64,000 bases of DNA from Sutcliffiella horikoshii (GTDB lineage Bacteria; Bacillota; Bacilli; Bacillales; Bacillaceae_I): contig NZ_JAIVKY010000009.1 in assembly GCF_020524325.1 (NCBI RefSeq), forward strand, positions 1 to 64,000, in the 5' to 3' direction. Of this stretch, positions 19,020-27,366 are shown piece by piece (position 1 is the stretch's first letter; every line of letters begins with the position of its first letter). Position numbers and translations under genes: made by a program. The notes under the pieces are model-generated. The model had not been told where the DNA came from. It saw only the letters and a program-made list of their open reading frames with translations, and ran no database searches.

Positions 19020-19052
19020 CCTTCCATTGACGGACGGTTACGCTTTTTCTTT
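19009..19052 (+). terminator. Terminator of ywbE
   Basis: AAAAAGCGTAACC pairs with GGTTACGCTTTTT; the left arm overlaps the ywbE stop codon. Confidence 0.85.
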
Positions 19053-19069
19053 ATCCATTTAAAGGAGTG

Positions 19070-19126
19070 AGGGTCAGACCCCTCTTCACCTCTCTACCAC
19101 TTTAACGCACAGCGGGTCAGACCCCT
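19070..19126. repeat. GGGTCAGACCCC repeat element, copy 1
   Basis: Two occurrences of GGGTCAGACCCC, an odd-centred palindrome, flank a C/T-rich linker (TTCACCTCTCTACCACTTT). A close relative lies at 40913-40982 with the same order of words. Confidence 0.75.
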
Positions 19127-19129
19127 TAT

Positions 19130-20338
19130 TTATGCCCCTTCCCTCATTTCTTCAAGCACTGTTCGTTTTCTGCGTTTGCCTTCGGTCCAGGCGAAGAGCA
19201 TGGCGAGGAGCATAAAGGTGCTGGAGATTTGGAAGAGGGCGGCGGTTTGCACGAATTGTGCTAGGAGTCCAAAGATGATTCCACTTAGTCCAATCCCTAG
19301 GTCGATGGAAGAGAAGAACATGCCGTTTGCCACTCCACGACGGTTTTCAGGCGTCATAGATAAGGTCCATGACTGTAAGGTCGGAATTAAGGAACCGAAA
19401 CCTACCCCAAACAGCGCACCAGCTATCACGATAAACAAGTTGGAGTGTGCAAAGGAAAGGACCCACATACCGACAAAGGACAAGAACATGCACATTAAAA
19501 CCAAGCCCCTCGGGCCATGGTTATCAAACCATTTCCCTGCAACCGGACGAGATAATGACGCCATGATCGCATTGACAAGATAGAAAAGAAAGATCTGGTC
19601 TATCCCGCGTTCTTCGCCAAATATCACGATAAACGTCACAATCGATCCGTAGCCAAACGTCGCAATCAATGTGATAAATGCAGGATACCAGCTGCTCTTT
19701 TCTACTAGCGAACCGAAATAGGAAAACTTGAGGTCCTCTTTCTTCGTCTTTTCCACGATAGCAGGCGTCTGATAATGAACCATACCTAATAGCACAAGCG
19801 CTATAACTCCAAGTACCGCACTTACCATAATCAAGTTAGAGAACTCTGTTACTTGATAAAGATAGATCCCTAAGCTTGGTGCGATAATCATTCCGATTGT
19901 AATGGATAATCCGTAATATCCCATCCCTTCACCAAGACGGGAACGGGGAATAACATCTACCGCTGCGGTTCCATTCACCGTAGTCGACCAGCCCCATGCA
20001 AGACCATGGACAAGGCGGAACAACAGAAATACCAGCACGATCTGCGACAATGGGTAGATGATCGTCACAGCAAGCAACGCAACCGCACCGATCAACACAA
20101 GCGGTTTACGTGCCCGGTACTCTAACATAAAACCGATAAATGGCCTACTCAACACAGCACCAATGGAGAACAAGGCAGTTACCAATCCAATTTCGAACCC
20201 CGTTGCTCCCAGCGACTTAACGTATGGAGGCAATGTTGGGATCAGCATCTGAAACGACATGAACACAAACAAGTTTCCTACCATCAACATGATGAACGAT
20301 TTCGTCCATAGCACTTCTTTTTTTTGAATCGGTACCAT
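19130..20338 (-). CDS. MFS transporter
   Basis: A 402-aa major facilitator with about twelve hydrophobic helices and a short cytosolic loop in the middle (around residues 190-205, VEKTKKEDLK). The A-motif-like loop is visible between helices 2 and 3 (SRPFIGFMLEYRARKP), and a related GKWFDNHGPR segment occurs in the second half. It is a drug/metabolite exporter type by resemblance, with no substrate evident. The ATG at 20338 follows GGGAGAG. A long structured leader ending in T's lies immediately upstream, so expression may be controlled by attenuation; the aldehyde dehydrogenase gene upstream is on the same strand. Confidence 0.88.
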   Translation of the reverse strand: MVPIQKKEVLWTKSFIMLMVGNLFVFMSFQMLIPTLPPYVKSLGATGFEIGLVTALFSIGAVLSRPFIGFMLEYRARKPLVLIGAVALLAVTIIYPLSQIVLVFLLFRLVHGLAWGWSTTVNGTAAVDVIPRSRLGEGMGYYGLSITIGMIIAPSLGIYLYQVTEFSNLIMVSAVLGVIALVLLGMVHYQTPAIVEKTKKEDLKFSYFGSLVEKSSWYPAFITLIATFGYGSIVTFIVIFGEERGIDQIFLFYLVNAIMASLSRPVAGKWFDNHGPRGLVLMCMFLSFVGMWVLSFAHSNLFIVIAGALFGVGFGSLIPTLQSWTLSMTPENRRGVANGMFFSSIDLGIGLSGIIFGLLAQFVQTAALFQISSTFMLLAMLFAWTEGKRRKRTVLEEMREGA

Positions 20339-20356
20339 TCTTACACTCTCCCACTA

Positions 20357-20448
20357 TAAAAAGACGCCCTTTAAGATATAAGTCCACATAAATAAGAAAA
20401 TGAATCTCCACGACCGAAGATTCATTTCCCTAAAAAGGCTGCGTCTGC
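20357..20448 (-). terminator. Compound hairpin upstream of the MFS gene (terminator or attenuator)
   Basis: On the minus strand AGACGCAGCCTTT pairs with AAAGGGCGTCT and is followed by TTTTTAT, ending only about 20 bp before the MFS start. Inside this long-range stem is a second hairpin, AAATGAATCT with AGATTCATTT (20399-20427). It may simply terminate the aldehyde dehydrogenase transcript, or act as a leader attenuator for the carrier. Confidence 0.6.
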
Positions 20449-20535
20449 TATATATATTTCGTCTATCTAAATATTAACACAGACGACGTATAAAAGAAAT
20501 GTAAAGAACTTCCTCACCATCAAAAATTCAAGCTC

Positions 20536-21933
20536 TTATTTCATAAATTTTTTCAGCATCTTAATGCTTTTATCGGAATACGGCGGGTAAAGAAAACTTA
20601 AGTTGAACTTAGTACTCTTTTTCATCACACTTTTTTTATGGGAAAAAGTATCAAAGCTGTCTTTCCCATGATAAGAACCGATTCCTGATGTTCCTACTCC
20701 ACCAAATGGCAGGTATGGATTGGTCAAATGCGTGACCGTATCATTCACACATCCCCCGCCAAAAGAAGTGCTTCCGATAACCTCTTCTGCCACCTCATCA
20801 TCCTCTGTAAACACATACAATGCGAGCGGCTTTGGATAGTTATTAACCTGCTTTACGGCATCCTTTATGTCTTTAAAAGAAAGAACGGGTAAAATTGGAC
20901 CAAATATCTCATCTTGCATCACGTTATCTTCCCAAGTTACCCCATCCATCACTGTCGGTTCCATATATAACGATTCCCGATCGTAGCGTCCTCCAGCGAC
21001 CACTTTTTCCTGCTCTAATAAAGAAACAAGGCGATCAAATTGACGTTCATTCACCACACGCCCGTAATCCTTGCTTTCTTGTGGATTGTCTCCATAAAAA
21101 TCATGAATCGTTTTTTTCAATGCTTTTACCAGCTTCTCTCGAACATCTTCATGCACAAGAATATAATCAGGTGCCACACACGTTTGGCCGGCATTCATGA
21201 ATTTCCCCCAAGCGATTCGTTGTGCCGCCACCTCAATATTGGCATCTTTATGGACGATACAAGGACTTTTGCCTCCAAGCTCGAGTGTTACCGGAACAAG
21301 CCGCTTAGCCGCAGCCTGCATCACGATTTTGCCGACCTGTACGCTTCCCGTAAAAAAGATATAATCAAATGGCGCATGGATAAGGGCGGATGTTTCCTCT
21401 TTCGCTCCCTCCACCACACTGATGTATTCTTCGTTGAAAAATTCCCGTATCATTTTTGTAAGCACACCAGAGACTGTCGGCGTGAATTCCGAAGGCTTGA
21501 TCACAGCGCAGTTTCCTGCAGAAATAGCACCGATTAGAGGCTCTAATACTAACTGAGCAGGGTAATTGAAAGGCCCGACAATCAATACAGTCCCGTAAGG
21601 CTGTGAATAGATTAGACTTTTGGAACCAGTATGAACGAGCGGTGTTTTCACCTTTTTCACTTTAGCCCAGTTCTTTAAATTTTTCATGAAAAATCCGATG
21701 CTATCAAGAATATACCCAACCTCTGAACCGTATGCCTCGAAGATGGATTTCCCAAGGTCTTTTTTCAAAGCATCTGTAAGTTCCTCTTCATATTTTTGAA
21801 CTGCCTTCTTTAAGGTCGCCAGCTGTTCCAAACGAAAATCAATGTTCTTTGTTTCTCCTTTTTCGAAATAACTTCTATGATTCGCAAGTAGTTTTTCTAC
21901 CTTTTCGTTTATATCAGTCGTTGTGAATGTCAT
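20536..21933 (-). CDS. Aldehyde dehydrogenase, class 3/YwdH type
   Basis: A 465-aa NAD(P)-dependent aldehyde dehydrogenase. The general-base Glu is in LELGGKSP and the nucleophilic Cys in NAGQTCVAPDY; the cofactor loop FTGSVQVGK is also present. The shortness relative to the usual 490-500 residues and a hydrophobic C-terminal end match ALDH3-type fatty or aromatic aldehyde dehydrogenases such as B. subtilis YwdH. Expected to oxidise medium- or long-chain aldehydes, perhaps peripheral to the membrane. I chose the ATG at 21933 because GGAGGGAT lies upstream; an in-frame start at 21963 would add ten residues upstream of that site. Confidence 0.92.
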   Translation of the reverse strand: MTFTTTDINEKVEKLLANHRSYFEKGETKNIDFRLEQLATLKKAVQKYEEELTDALKKDLGKSIFEAYGSEVGYILDSIGFFMKNLKNWAKVKKVKTPLVHTGSKSLIYSQPYGTVLIVGPFNYPAQLVLEPLIGAISAGNCAVIKPSEFTPTVSGVLTKMIREFFNEEYISVVEGAKEETSALIHAPFDYIFFTGSVQVGKIVMQAAAKRLVPVTLELGGKSPCIVHKDANIEVAAQRIAWGKFMNAGQTCVAPDYILVHEDVREKLVKALKKTIHDFYGDNPQESKDYGRVVNERQFDRLVSLLEQEKVVAGGRYDRESLYMEPTVMDGVTWEDNVMQDEIFGPILPVLSFKDIKDAVKQVNNYPKPLALYVFTEDDEVAEEVIGSTSFGGGCVNDTVTHLTNPYLPFGGVGTSGIGSYHGKDSFDTFSHKKSVMKKSTKFNLSFLYPPYSDKSIKMLKKFMK

Positions 21934-22071
21934 ACAAGATCCCTCCTGTTTTCCCATTTTCAAATTATGTTATTTCTATTGTCTTACAAATAGAATGAAT
22001 TAGACAAGTTTTTAACTGCTATTACGTTTAAAAGTTTAAACACTTAATAATAAACAGTCAAGTAATATAGA

Positions 22072-22098
22072 AAAAGCACCCTTACCAGGTGCTTTCTC
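22072..22098 (-). terminator. Terminator of the small HTH gene
   Basis: AAAGCACC and GGGTGCTTT form the stem, followed on the minus strand by T's, six bases after the stop codon of the HTH gene. Confidence 0.8.
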
Positions 22099-22103
22099 CT
22101 CCA

Positions 22104-22334
22104 TTAATCCTCATCTTTAATATCAATATCCTCAGGAATCGGTTCACTTCTTACTTCTTCTATCAACTCTTTATATTTCTCCATCTGTTTCATGTGCGTC
22201 GTAAATTGTTCTTTGTTGATCATATAGTCGGTTCCATCATATAATGCTCTAATTTTCTTTTCTTGAATAAGTTGTTTTATATAAGACTCTGAACAGGATA
22301 AATATTCGGCTGTCTCTTTTACGGATAAGTACAT
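22104..22334 (-). CDS. Excisionase-family helix-turn-helix protein
   Basis: A 76-residue protein whose first 50 residues form a MerR/excisionase-type winged helix (YLSVKETAEYLSCSESYIKQLIQ, then a DYMINKEQF wing). The last 20 residues are acidic. These proteins bind DNA; the target here is unknown. No integrase, attachment site or phage gene is nearby, so I do not read it as a mobile-element marker. It has its own ribosome site (AAAAGGAAG) and terminator and lies between the aldehyde dehydrogenase and cstA. Confidence 0.8.
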   Translation of the reverse strand: MYLSVKETAEYLSCSESYIKQLIQEKKIRALYDGTDYMINKEQFTTHMKQMEKYKELIEEVRSEPIPEDIDIKDED

Positions 22335-22463
22335 CTTGACACTTCCTTTTAATATATCTGTTTTTAATTGTATGTGAATTTCTCGTGTAAAACAACAAAG
22401 CTCTATATTCCGACATGAAAACGGTCTATTTTACAAAAAAATTATTTTTTTCAGAATAATCTG

Positions 22464-22491
22464 TTGTTTTTCCGCTTAAACGTGATAAAAT
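22464..22491 (+). promoter_or_regulatory. Probable sigma-A promoter of cstA
   Basis: TTGTTT (22464-22469) and TAAAAT (22486-22491) are 16 bp apart, about 40 bp ahead of the cstA start. Confidence 0.55.
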
Positions 22492-22531
22492 GTTTGAAAT
22501 TGTAATTTTCACACAACAGGAGGAGAGCAAC

Positions 22532-23968
22532 ATGATCACTTTTTTCGGTGCACTTATTTTTCTAGTTCTAGGTTATGTTTTTTATTCTAAATTCGTTGAA
22601 CGGGTTTTCGTTATTAATGATCAGACCCCAACTCCTGCCTATACGAAAAGGGATGATTTCGACTTTGTTCCGATGCCTTGGTGGAAGGGGAATTTAATTC
22701 AACTATTAAATATTGCTGGATTGGGTCCAATCTACGGTGCCATCCTTGGGGCACTATATGGGCCTGTTGCTTTTATTTGGATTGTGGTAGGAAGTATTTT
22801 TGCCGGAGCAGTCCATGATTATTTTTCCGGTATGTTATCCCTACGTCATAACGGTGCGCAATATCCGACCATCGTTGGAAAATATCTTGGCAATGTAGTG
22901 AAGTCTTGTATTTATGTGGTATCTCTAGTATTAATGGTCTTAGTCGCTGCAGCCTTTACCGCGGGACCTGCCCAATTAATCGCCCAATTAACACCACTTA
23001 GCTTCATGATGGCCTTACTCTTAATTTTCGGGTATTTTTTATTGGCTACTCTATTACCAGTCAATCGAGTAATCGGTAAAATATATCCATTACTTGGGGC
23101 AATCCTGCTTTTCATGGCAGTTGCCATTGCCGTTGCACTTTTATTTACGGACAAACAAATTCCGAACCTGACATTTGCAAACTTACACCCTCAGGAACTG
23201 CCAATCTGGCCATTATTGATGGTTACGATCTCTTGCGGAGCCATTTCCGGCTTTCATTGTACACAAAGTCCTATTGTTGCTTGCACGATGAAAAAGGAAT
23301 CTCATGGTCGCAAAATTTTCTATGGTGCCATGATTACAGAGGGAATGATCGCACTCGTTTGGGCAGCTGCCGGGATGACCTTCTTCAATGGTACTGGGGG
23401 ACTGCAAGAAGCACTTGCCCTAGGCGGCCCATCTTATGTTGTGAATGAAATCTCCATTTCTTTACTAGGTACACTAGGTGGAATTCTTGCTATCTTAGGC
23501 GTTATCATTCTTCCGATTACAACAGGAGATACCGCACTTCGCTCTTCCAGAATGATTTTAACGGAAGTATTCTCGAAGTTTTTCAATATGGAAGGAAAGG
23601 TAAAAGTTCTACTAGTAACCTTGTTGCTGGCTGCACCTGCCCTTTACCTTGCTACCATCGACTATACATTCCTTTGGAGATATGTCGGATGGACAAATCA
23701 ACTTGTTGCCACTGTAATGCTATGGACAGCGGCTATGTATCTTCTAAAAGAAAATAAATTTCACTGGATTGCAAGCGTTCCGGCGTTATTCATGTCAGGA
23801 GTTGTCTGTACGTATATCTTCTACGCACCAGAAGGTTTTGGATTGGAGTATAACACTTCTTTACTTATAGGTTCCGTCTTAACCTTCGTGGTACTTGGAT
23901 GGTTTGTCAGTCAAATGTGGAAACATCGTAACATCAAGTCTAGCAGTGAAGAAAAGCGTGTAGCTTAA
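22532..23968 (+). CDS. cstA: Carbon starvation protein CstA family transporter
   Basis: A 478-aa membrane protein of the CstA family, whose members import peptides or pyruvate when preferred carbon is scarce. Family motifs are visible: the opening VLGYVFYSKFVERVF, PWWKGNLIQLLNIAGLGPIYGAI, the HDYFSGMLSLRH loop and SGFHCTQSPI. About thirteen hydrophobic segments cover the rest. It is shorter than the roughly 600-700 residues of E. coli CstA, matching the short subgroup found in Firmicutes. The ATG at 22532 has AGGAGGAG upstream; the more distal in-frame start at 22490 lacks one and overlaps the promoter. Substrate cannot be decided between peptides and pyruvate. Confidence 0.9.
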   Translation: MITFFGALIFLVLGYVFYSKFVERVFVINDQTPTPAYTKRDDFDFVPMPWWKGNLIQLLNIAGLGPIYGAILGALYGPVAFIWIVVGSIFAGAVHDYFSGMLSLRHNGAQYPTIVGKYLGNVVKSCIYVVSLVLMVLVAAAFTAGPAQLIAQLTPLSFMMALLLIFGYFLLATLLPVNRVIGKIYPLLGAILLFMAVAIAVALLFTDKQIPNLTFANLHPQELPIWPLLMVTISCGAISGFHCTQSPIVACTMKKESHGRKIFYGAMITEGMIALVWAAAGMTFFNGTGGLQEALALGGPSYVVNEISISLLGTLGGILAILGVIILPITTGDTALRSSRMILTEVFSKFFNMEGKVKVLLVTLLLAAPALYLATIDYTFLWRYVGWTNQLVATVMLWTAAMYLLKENKFHWIASVPALFMSGVVCTYIFYAPEGFGLEYNTSLLIGSVLTFVVLGWFVSQMWKHRNIKSSSEEKRVA

Positions 23969-23974
23969 TACTGG

Positions 23975-24007
23975 AACAGGCAGCCTATGAGTGGGCTGCC
24001 TGTTTTT
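23975..24007. terminator. Bidirectional terminator, cstA and acyl-CoA dehydrogenase
   Basis: AACAGGCAGCC pairs with GGGCTGCCTGTT, followed by TTTTAT, between convergent genes. Confidence 0.9.
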
Positions 24008-24013
24008 TATCTT

Positions 24014-25720
24014 CTATTCTACTCCAACCGAACTTTTTTCCCAGTTTACGATTAAGTCAAAGTAATGAAGCTTCTTATTTTTTGTATCATACCACGTGTC
24101 CGATTCCTTCCAGGTCGTTTGCATGAATAGTTCGGCCTTCGCCTTTTCACGGTCATCACCTGAATTAGCCCCGTCCAATGCAACGACACTTTCAAATATC
24201 TTAACCATCAGGCTAGCAATCTTTTTGGAATAGACGGTCTGTATCTCTGGTGTACAACTGCTCGTATAATGGCATAACTCCTGAAGTTTCACTAGCGCGT
24301 CCTCTACCGGTTCTTTCATAGAACTGTCGACTTGAAGTGACGCCACTCTCTCTCTCATGGACTCTATAAAAATACGTTCTACTTTAAAACGGCCCATCAG
24401 CCTGAGCACTTCCATCCCAAGAATATTTGCGGTTCCTTCCCAGACCGTTAACACCTGGGCATCCCGGAGCAATCTTGGCGTAACAAAGTCCTCAATAAAA
24501 CCATTTCCCCCATGCATTTCAATTGCTTCATGGGAAAAGTGTACGGCCTGTTCTGCCGTTTCTTTTTTTAACAATGCAATAAGCAATCGATTCAATGCAA
24601 TATCTTCTTCCGATACCTGTTCTCCTTCGTTTCGCATCACTCGATCAAACAGTGACACAAGCTCAAAACTAGCACTCAATTCCACCTCAAGTTTTACAGC
24701 CATATTTACCAAAGATTCGCGGATCATAGGAAAATTAATCAGCCTGTCGCCAAATGTCACTCTGCTTTTCGCATAATCACGCGCTTCGGTATATGCCCTT
24801 TGCATGATTCCAAGAGACGCAATCGCATTACAAACACGCGACAAGTTCAATGCCTCCATCATATAGTGGATGCCCTTGCTAGGTTCCCCTACAAGGTATC
24901 CTTCTGCATCGTTGAACAGAACCTCTGCGGAAGGAACCGCCCTGACACCAAGTTTGTCCTTCAACCGTCGGATTTCAATACCATTCAAATTACCACTGCC
25001 ATCTTCCTTTTTCCAAGGAACAGCAAAAAGACTGAGCCCCTTCGTTCCTTTAGGTGCACCCGTCATCCTCGCCAACACCATCGCAACACCACACTGTCCC
25101 GCATTGGAGGCAAAGTATTTTTCACCGGTCAAAAGATACGTATCCTTATTGGGATGTGGCACCGCCTGCGTCTCGTTCGCCCCGACATCAGACCCACCTT
25201 GTCTTTCCGTCAAAAATGTCGCTCCCTCGAAAAGTTTCATCTCGCCAGTCGAAATGACATGCGGAAGAAATTTTTTCTTAACGTGTTCATTGGCGTAATG
25301 CTCAAGTAAATAAGCAGTTGCCATGGTCAGCGTAACCGGACAGTAAAATCCCGGCTCTGACTGGGACAGCAAATAGCCTTGCGCATATGAATACAGGTAG
25401 TTGCCCTTTTGACCGAGCTCTGGAATTTCCTTATGCACATATCCAACAATTCCTCTATTATAGGTTTCCTGCACCGTTTTCTTATACCCTTCATTTACCC
25501 AAACTTGCGAAATGTCCTCGCCCATCTTATTATATTTGATGAGTCTCGGCTGCCCTTCCCGATCGGTATGCACCGCACGCTCCTCTATTTCATTTGCACA
25601 ACTCTCTCCGAACTCCGTGAGCTCTTTTTCCGCCCATTCGTACAATTTTGGCTCCATGTGTTGCTTTAGAACATGTTGCAGATGCTGATCCTCTGTGAAA
25701 AAATTACGTTTCATCGTCAT
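24014..25720 (-). CDS. AidB-like acyl-CoA dehydrogenase family flavoprotein
   Basis: A 568-aa flavoprotein of the acyl-CoA dehydrogenase superfamily, longer than the usual 380 residues and resembling AidB: FLTERQGGSDVGANET (FAD region), RRLKDKLGVRAVPSAEV, EMHGGNGFIED and VWEGTANILGMEV. It probably oxidises an acyl-CoA, though AidB itself has no clear substrate. The ATG lies inside the end of the MerR gene (17-bp overlap) with GGAGGAG upstream, so the two genes form a coupled operon. The operator ahead of that operon resembles LiuR sites of branched-chain acyl-CoA catabolism, which supports an acyl-CoA role. Other genes of leucine or fatty-acid degradation are not present here. Confidence 0.87.
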   Translation of the reverse strand: MTMKRNFFTEDQHLQHVLKQHMEPKLYEWAEKELTEFGESCANEIEERAVHTDREGQPRLIKYNKMGEDISQVWVNEGYKKTVQETYNRGIVGYVHKEIPELGQKGNYLYSYAQGYLLSQSEPGFYCPVTLTMATAYLLEHYANEHVKKKFLPHVISTGEMKLFEGATFLTERQGGSDVGANETQAVPHPNKDTYLLTGEKYFASNAGQCGVAMVLARMTGAPKGTKGLSLFAVPWKKEDGSGNLNGIEIRRLKDKLGVRAVPSAEVLFNDAEGYLVGEPSKGIHYMMEALNLSRVCNAIASLGIMQRAYTEARDYAKSRVTFGDRLINFPMIRESLVNMAVKLEVELSASFELVSLFDRVMRNEGEQVSEEDIALNRLLIALLKKETAEQAVHFSHEAIEMHGGNGFIEDFVTPRLLRDAQVLTVWEGTANILGMEVLRLMGRFKVERIFIESMRERVASLQVDSSMKEPVEDALVKLQELCHYTSSCTPEIQTVYSKKIASLMVKIFESVVALDGANSGDDREKAKAELFMQTTWKESDTWYDTKNKKLHYFDLIVNWEKSSVGVE

Positions 25721-26090
25721 CCGTTTCTCCTCCTAACCTTTTTTGAAAATCTGTGAGAAGTTCATTCATTTCATTTTTTAGTTCGGTGAGCTCCCGTATC
25801 CTCTCTTCGACTTCTGCTACTTTTTTGGTCCCATATTCAATGGTTTTTTGAAGTTGCTTTGTACCAGTGCGGTCTTTATCAAACAAGGTGACCATCTCTT
25901 TAATTTCATCAAGCTGAAAGCCATACCGCTTGCCCCTTGTTATTAGCTTTAAGCGAGCATACTCCCTTTTAGAAAAGACTCGCTGGTTTCCATCAGAACG
26001 GGAAGGTTCCAGTAGCCCCAACTCCTCATAATAGCGGACAGTCCTCGTGGAAATATGAAATTCATTGGCCAGTTGCGAGATCGTGTACAT
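25704..26090 (-). CDS. MerR-family transcriptional regulator, LiuR-like
   Basis: A 128-aa MerR regulator. The N-terminal winged helix is typical (YTISQLANEFHISTRTVRYYEELGLL, then R-x-Y..KREYARL), followed by a long dimerising coiled coil (about 75-120). No Cys cluster for metal sensing is present, so a small organic ligand is likely. It overlaps and precedes an acyl-CoA dehydrogenase. Upstream at 26136-26163 lies a nested palindrome matching the LiuR-type sequence TTnACGTTAACGTnAA, arguing for autoregulation by an acyl-CoA ligand, as in LiuR or related Bacillus regulators. The ligand is inferred, not shown. Confidence 0.88.
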   Translation of the reverse strand: MYTISQLANEFHISTRTVRYYEELGLLEPSRSDGNQRVFSKREYARLKLITRGKRYGFQLDEIKEMVTLFDKDRTGTKQLQKTIEYGTKKVAEVEERIRELTELKNEMNELLTDFQKRLGGETDDDET

Positions 26091-26135
26091 ACAGAACCCC
26101 TCCCTTTTTCTGAAAATATAGATAGTTATAGTTTA

Positions 26136-26163
26136 CCATTGACGTTAACGTGAAGTTCAATGG
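26136..26163. promoter_or_regulatory. LiuR-type operator upstream of the MerR operon
   Basis: An outer inverted repeat CCATTGA (26136-26142) and TCAATGG (26157-26163) encloses TTGACGTTAACGTGAA (26139-26154), itself a near-perfect palindrome. It starts 46 bp upstream of the MerR start codon, within the expected promoter. Confidence 0.7.
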
Positions 26164-26169
26164 AATTTT

Positions 26170-26202
26170 GCATAAAAAAAAGACCTACCTCTAAAGGTAA
26201 GT
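26170..26202 (-). terminator. Terminator of pssA
   Basis: On the minus strand GACTTACCTTT pairs with AGAGGTAGGTC, followed by TTTTTTTTATG. Confidence 0.85.
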
Positions 26203-26212
26203 CCATTCAAAC

Positions 26213-26926
26213 TCAATCCGTTTCCCGTCTATTCTTCCCGCGCACACGTACAAATCGGTAGGCAAGAAATGCGATATACAATGGAATTGCTATATAGATC
26301 AAATAAGGATATTGTGCATATGTTCCTTTATAAACAATAAATAAAGACGCTCCTAAAAACAACGTAACAATAGTTCCATATTTTGGTAGCGGGACATCCT
26401 TAAAGCTTGGAATCTTTATTTTGCTAACCATAAGAAAACAAAACGCTGTGAAAATGACCGTTGTTACAATTTGTGGGATTAAATCCCCGAATAAAGTCAA
26501 CAGTGCCAAGATTCCGCCTGCAGCTGTGATAGGAACTCCCGTGAAGTATTTTCCGGAAGCTTTGCTTGTACTTATATTGAAACGCGCCAATCTGTATGCA
26601 CCAAACAGTGGAAATAATCCTGCAATGGCCATGCCAAGTATGCCAAACTGATAAAAGTATGTGTAATAAACTAAAAAAGAAGGTGCTACACCGAATGTAA
26701 CGACGTCGGCTAAAGAATCGAGTTCTTTGCCAAGCTCCCCATCCGCATTCAACATCCTCGCCAGGCGACCGTCCATACTGTCGAGCATCATACCGATTAA
26801 AATTAATATTGCTGCGTTACTGTATTCTCCACTTGCGGCAAAACCAATTGATAAGAATCCGCAAAATAAATTCCCCAGTGTGAACATATTGGGGATGCTC
26901 TTAATAAGACGCGTCCGCATTCGCAT
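26213..26926 (-). CDS. pssA: CDP-diacylglycerol--serine O-phosphatidyltransferase
   Basis: A 237-aa integral membrane enzyme that makes phosphatidylserine from CDP-diacylglycerol and serine, the first step to phosphatidylethanolamine. The CDP-alcohol phosphotransferase motif is complete around residues 48-75: D-x2-DG-x2-AR, then G and two D's three residues apart (LDSLADVVTFG). About eight hydrophobic helices follow. It is longer than B. subtilis PssA (about 177 aa), with additional helices at the C-terminus. The decarboxylase gene psd is not adjacent. An extended -10 promoter and a hairpin lie just upstream. The ATG two codons later is an alternative start. Confidence 0.92.
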   Translation of the reverse strand: MRMRTRLIKSIPNMFTLGNLFCGFLSIGFAASGEYSNAAILILIGMMLDSMDGRLARMLNADGELGKELDSLADVVTFGVAPSFLVYYTYFYQFGILGMAIAGLFPLFGAYRLARFNISTSKASGKYFTGVPITAAGGILALLTLFGDLIPQIVTTVIFTAFCFLMVSKIKIPSFKDVPLPKYGTIVTLFLGASLFIVYKGTYAQYPYLIYIAIPLYIAFLAYRFVRVRGKNRRETD

Positions 26927-26996
26927 AAATAATCATCACTCCGTCTGTTGATAAGTCATTAGTCATATGTAAAGGGTCATACCCCTATAGAAAATA

Positions 26997-27070
26997 AAAA
27001 AACCTAAACAAAGGAACATGCTTAGGCTCACCTTTCTTTAATTATACCATTCTGGAAGTGGACGAGTAAA
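26997..27070 (-). promoter_or_regulatory. Promoter and 5' hairpin of pssA
   Basis: On the minus strand TGGTATAAT (extended -10, about 27041-27049) follows TTTACT at 18 bp. Right at the expected +1 begins a hairpin: CCTAAGCA and TGTTTAGG, followed by TTTTTTT. It could act as a small attenuator or a 5' stabiliser for pssA, whose start is about 70 bp downstream. Confidence 0.5.
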
Positions 27071-27293
27071 AATTATTTTGAGGAAGTGTTCGCTTGTTGC
27101 TGGTATGTTCGTTTTGATGAGCTTAAAGCGCTTCTATTTGACCGAACTACACGTTTCAGACAAGCTTCGGGCGTATAGAACGCTGCTTTATTTTTCTATC
27201 GGACATATGATATCTCCTACCGAGAAGATCTTAATATCATTTATTATAATCCGTTACTGTTGGATCTTTTAAATTCCCGCACTACTTTTCATT

Positions 27294-27342
27294 TGAACTC
27301 CAAAGTAATCTATGTTTTAATAAATCGTAACGATTACTATTT
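27294..27342 (+). promoter_or_regulatory. rpsN promoter with Zur box
   Basis: TTGAAC (27294-27299) and TTTAAT (27316-27321) form a likely sigma-A promoter. Overlapping its end at 27322-27342 is AAATCGTAAC-g-ATTACTATTT, a palindrome with only two positions off the symmetrical Zur consensus of B. subtilis. Repression under zinc sufficiency is expected. Confidence 0.8.
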
Positions 27343-27366
27343 TCAACAAAAGGAGAGAAGTTTATT

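Larger units (their letters stand above)
26927..27366. other. Divergent intergenic region between pssA and rpsN
   Basis: This 440-bp spacer carries the pssA promoter and leader hairpin (26997-27070) and the rpsN promoter with its Zur box (27294-27342). Between them, 27075-27290 contains no gene I can support; an open frame at 27078-27272 has no ribosome site or recognisable protein. Confidence 0.6.

Noticed and set aside
22104-22334. Excisionase-like gene as sign of a prophage or integrative element
   Set aside because: No integrase, attachment repeat or phage gene nearby; excisionase-fold HTH proteins are common stand-alone regulators.
24014-25720. Acyl-CoA dehydrogenase as a classic short-chain enzyme
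   Set aside because: It is 568 residues with AidB-type motifs, not the 380-residue form.
27078-27272. 64-codon open frame between pssA and rpsN
   Set aside because: No ribosome site, no recognisable features, and it runs through the spacer upstream of the Zur-controlled promoter.
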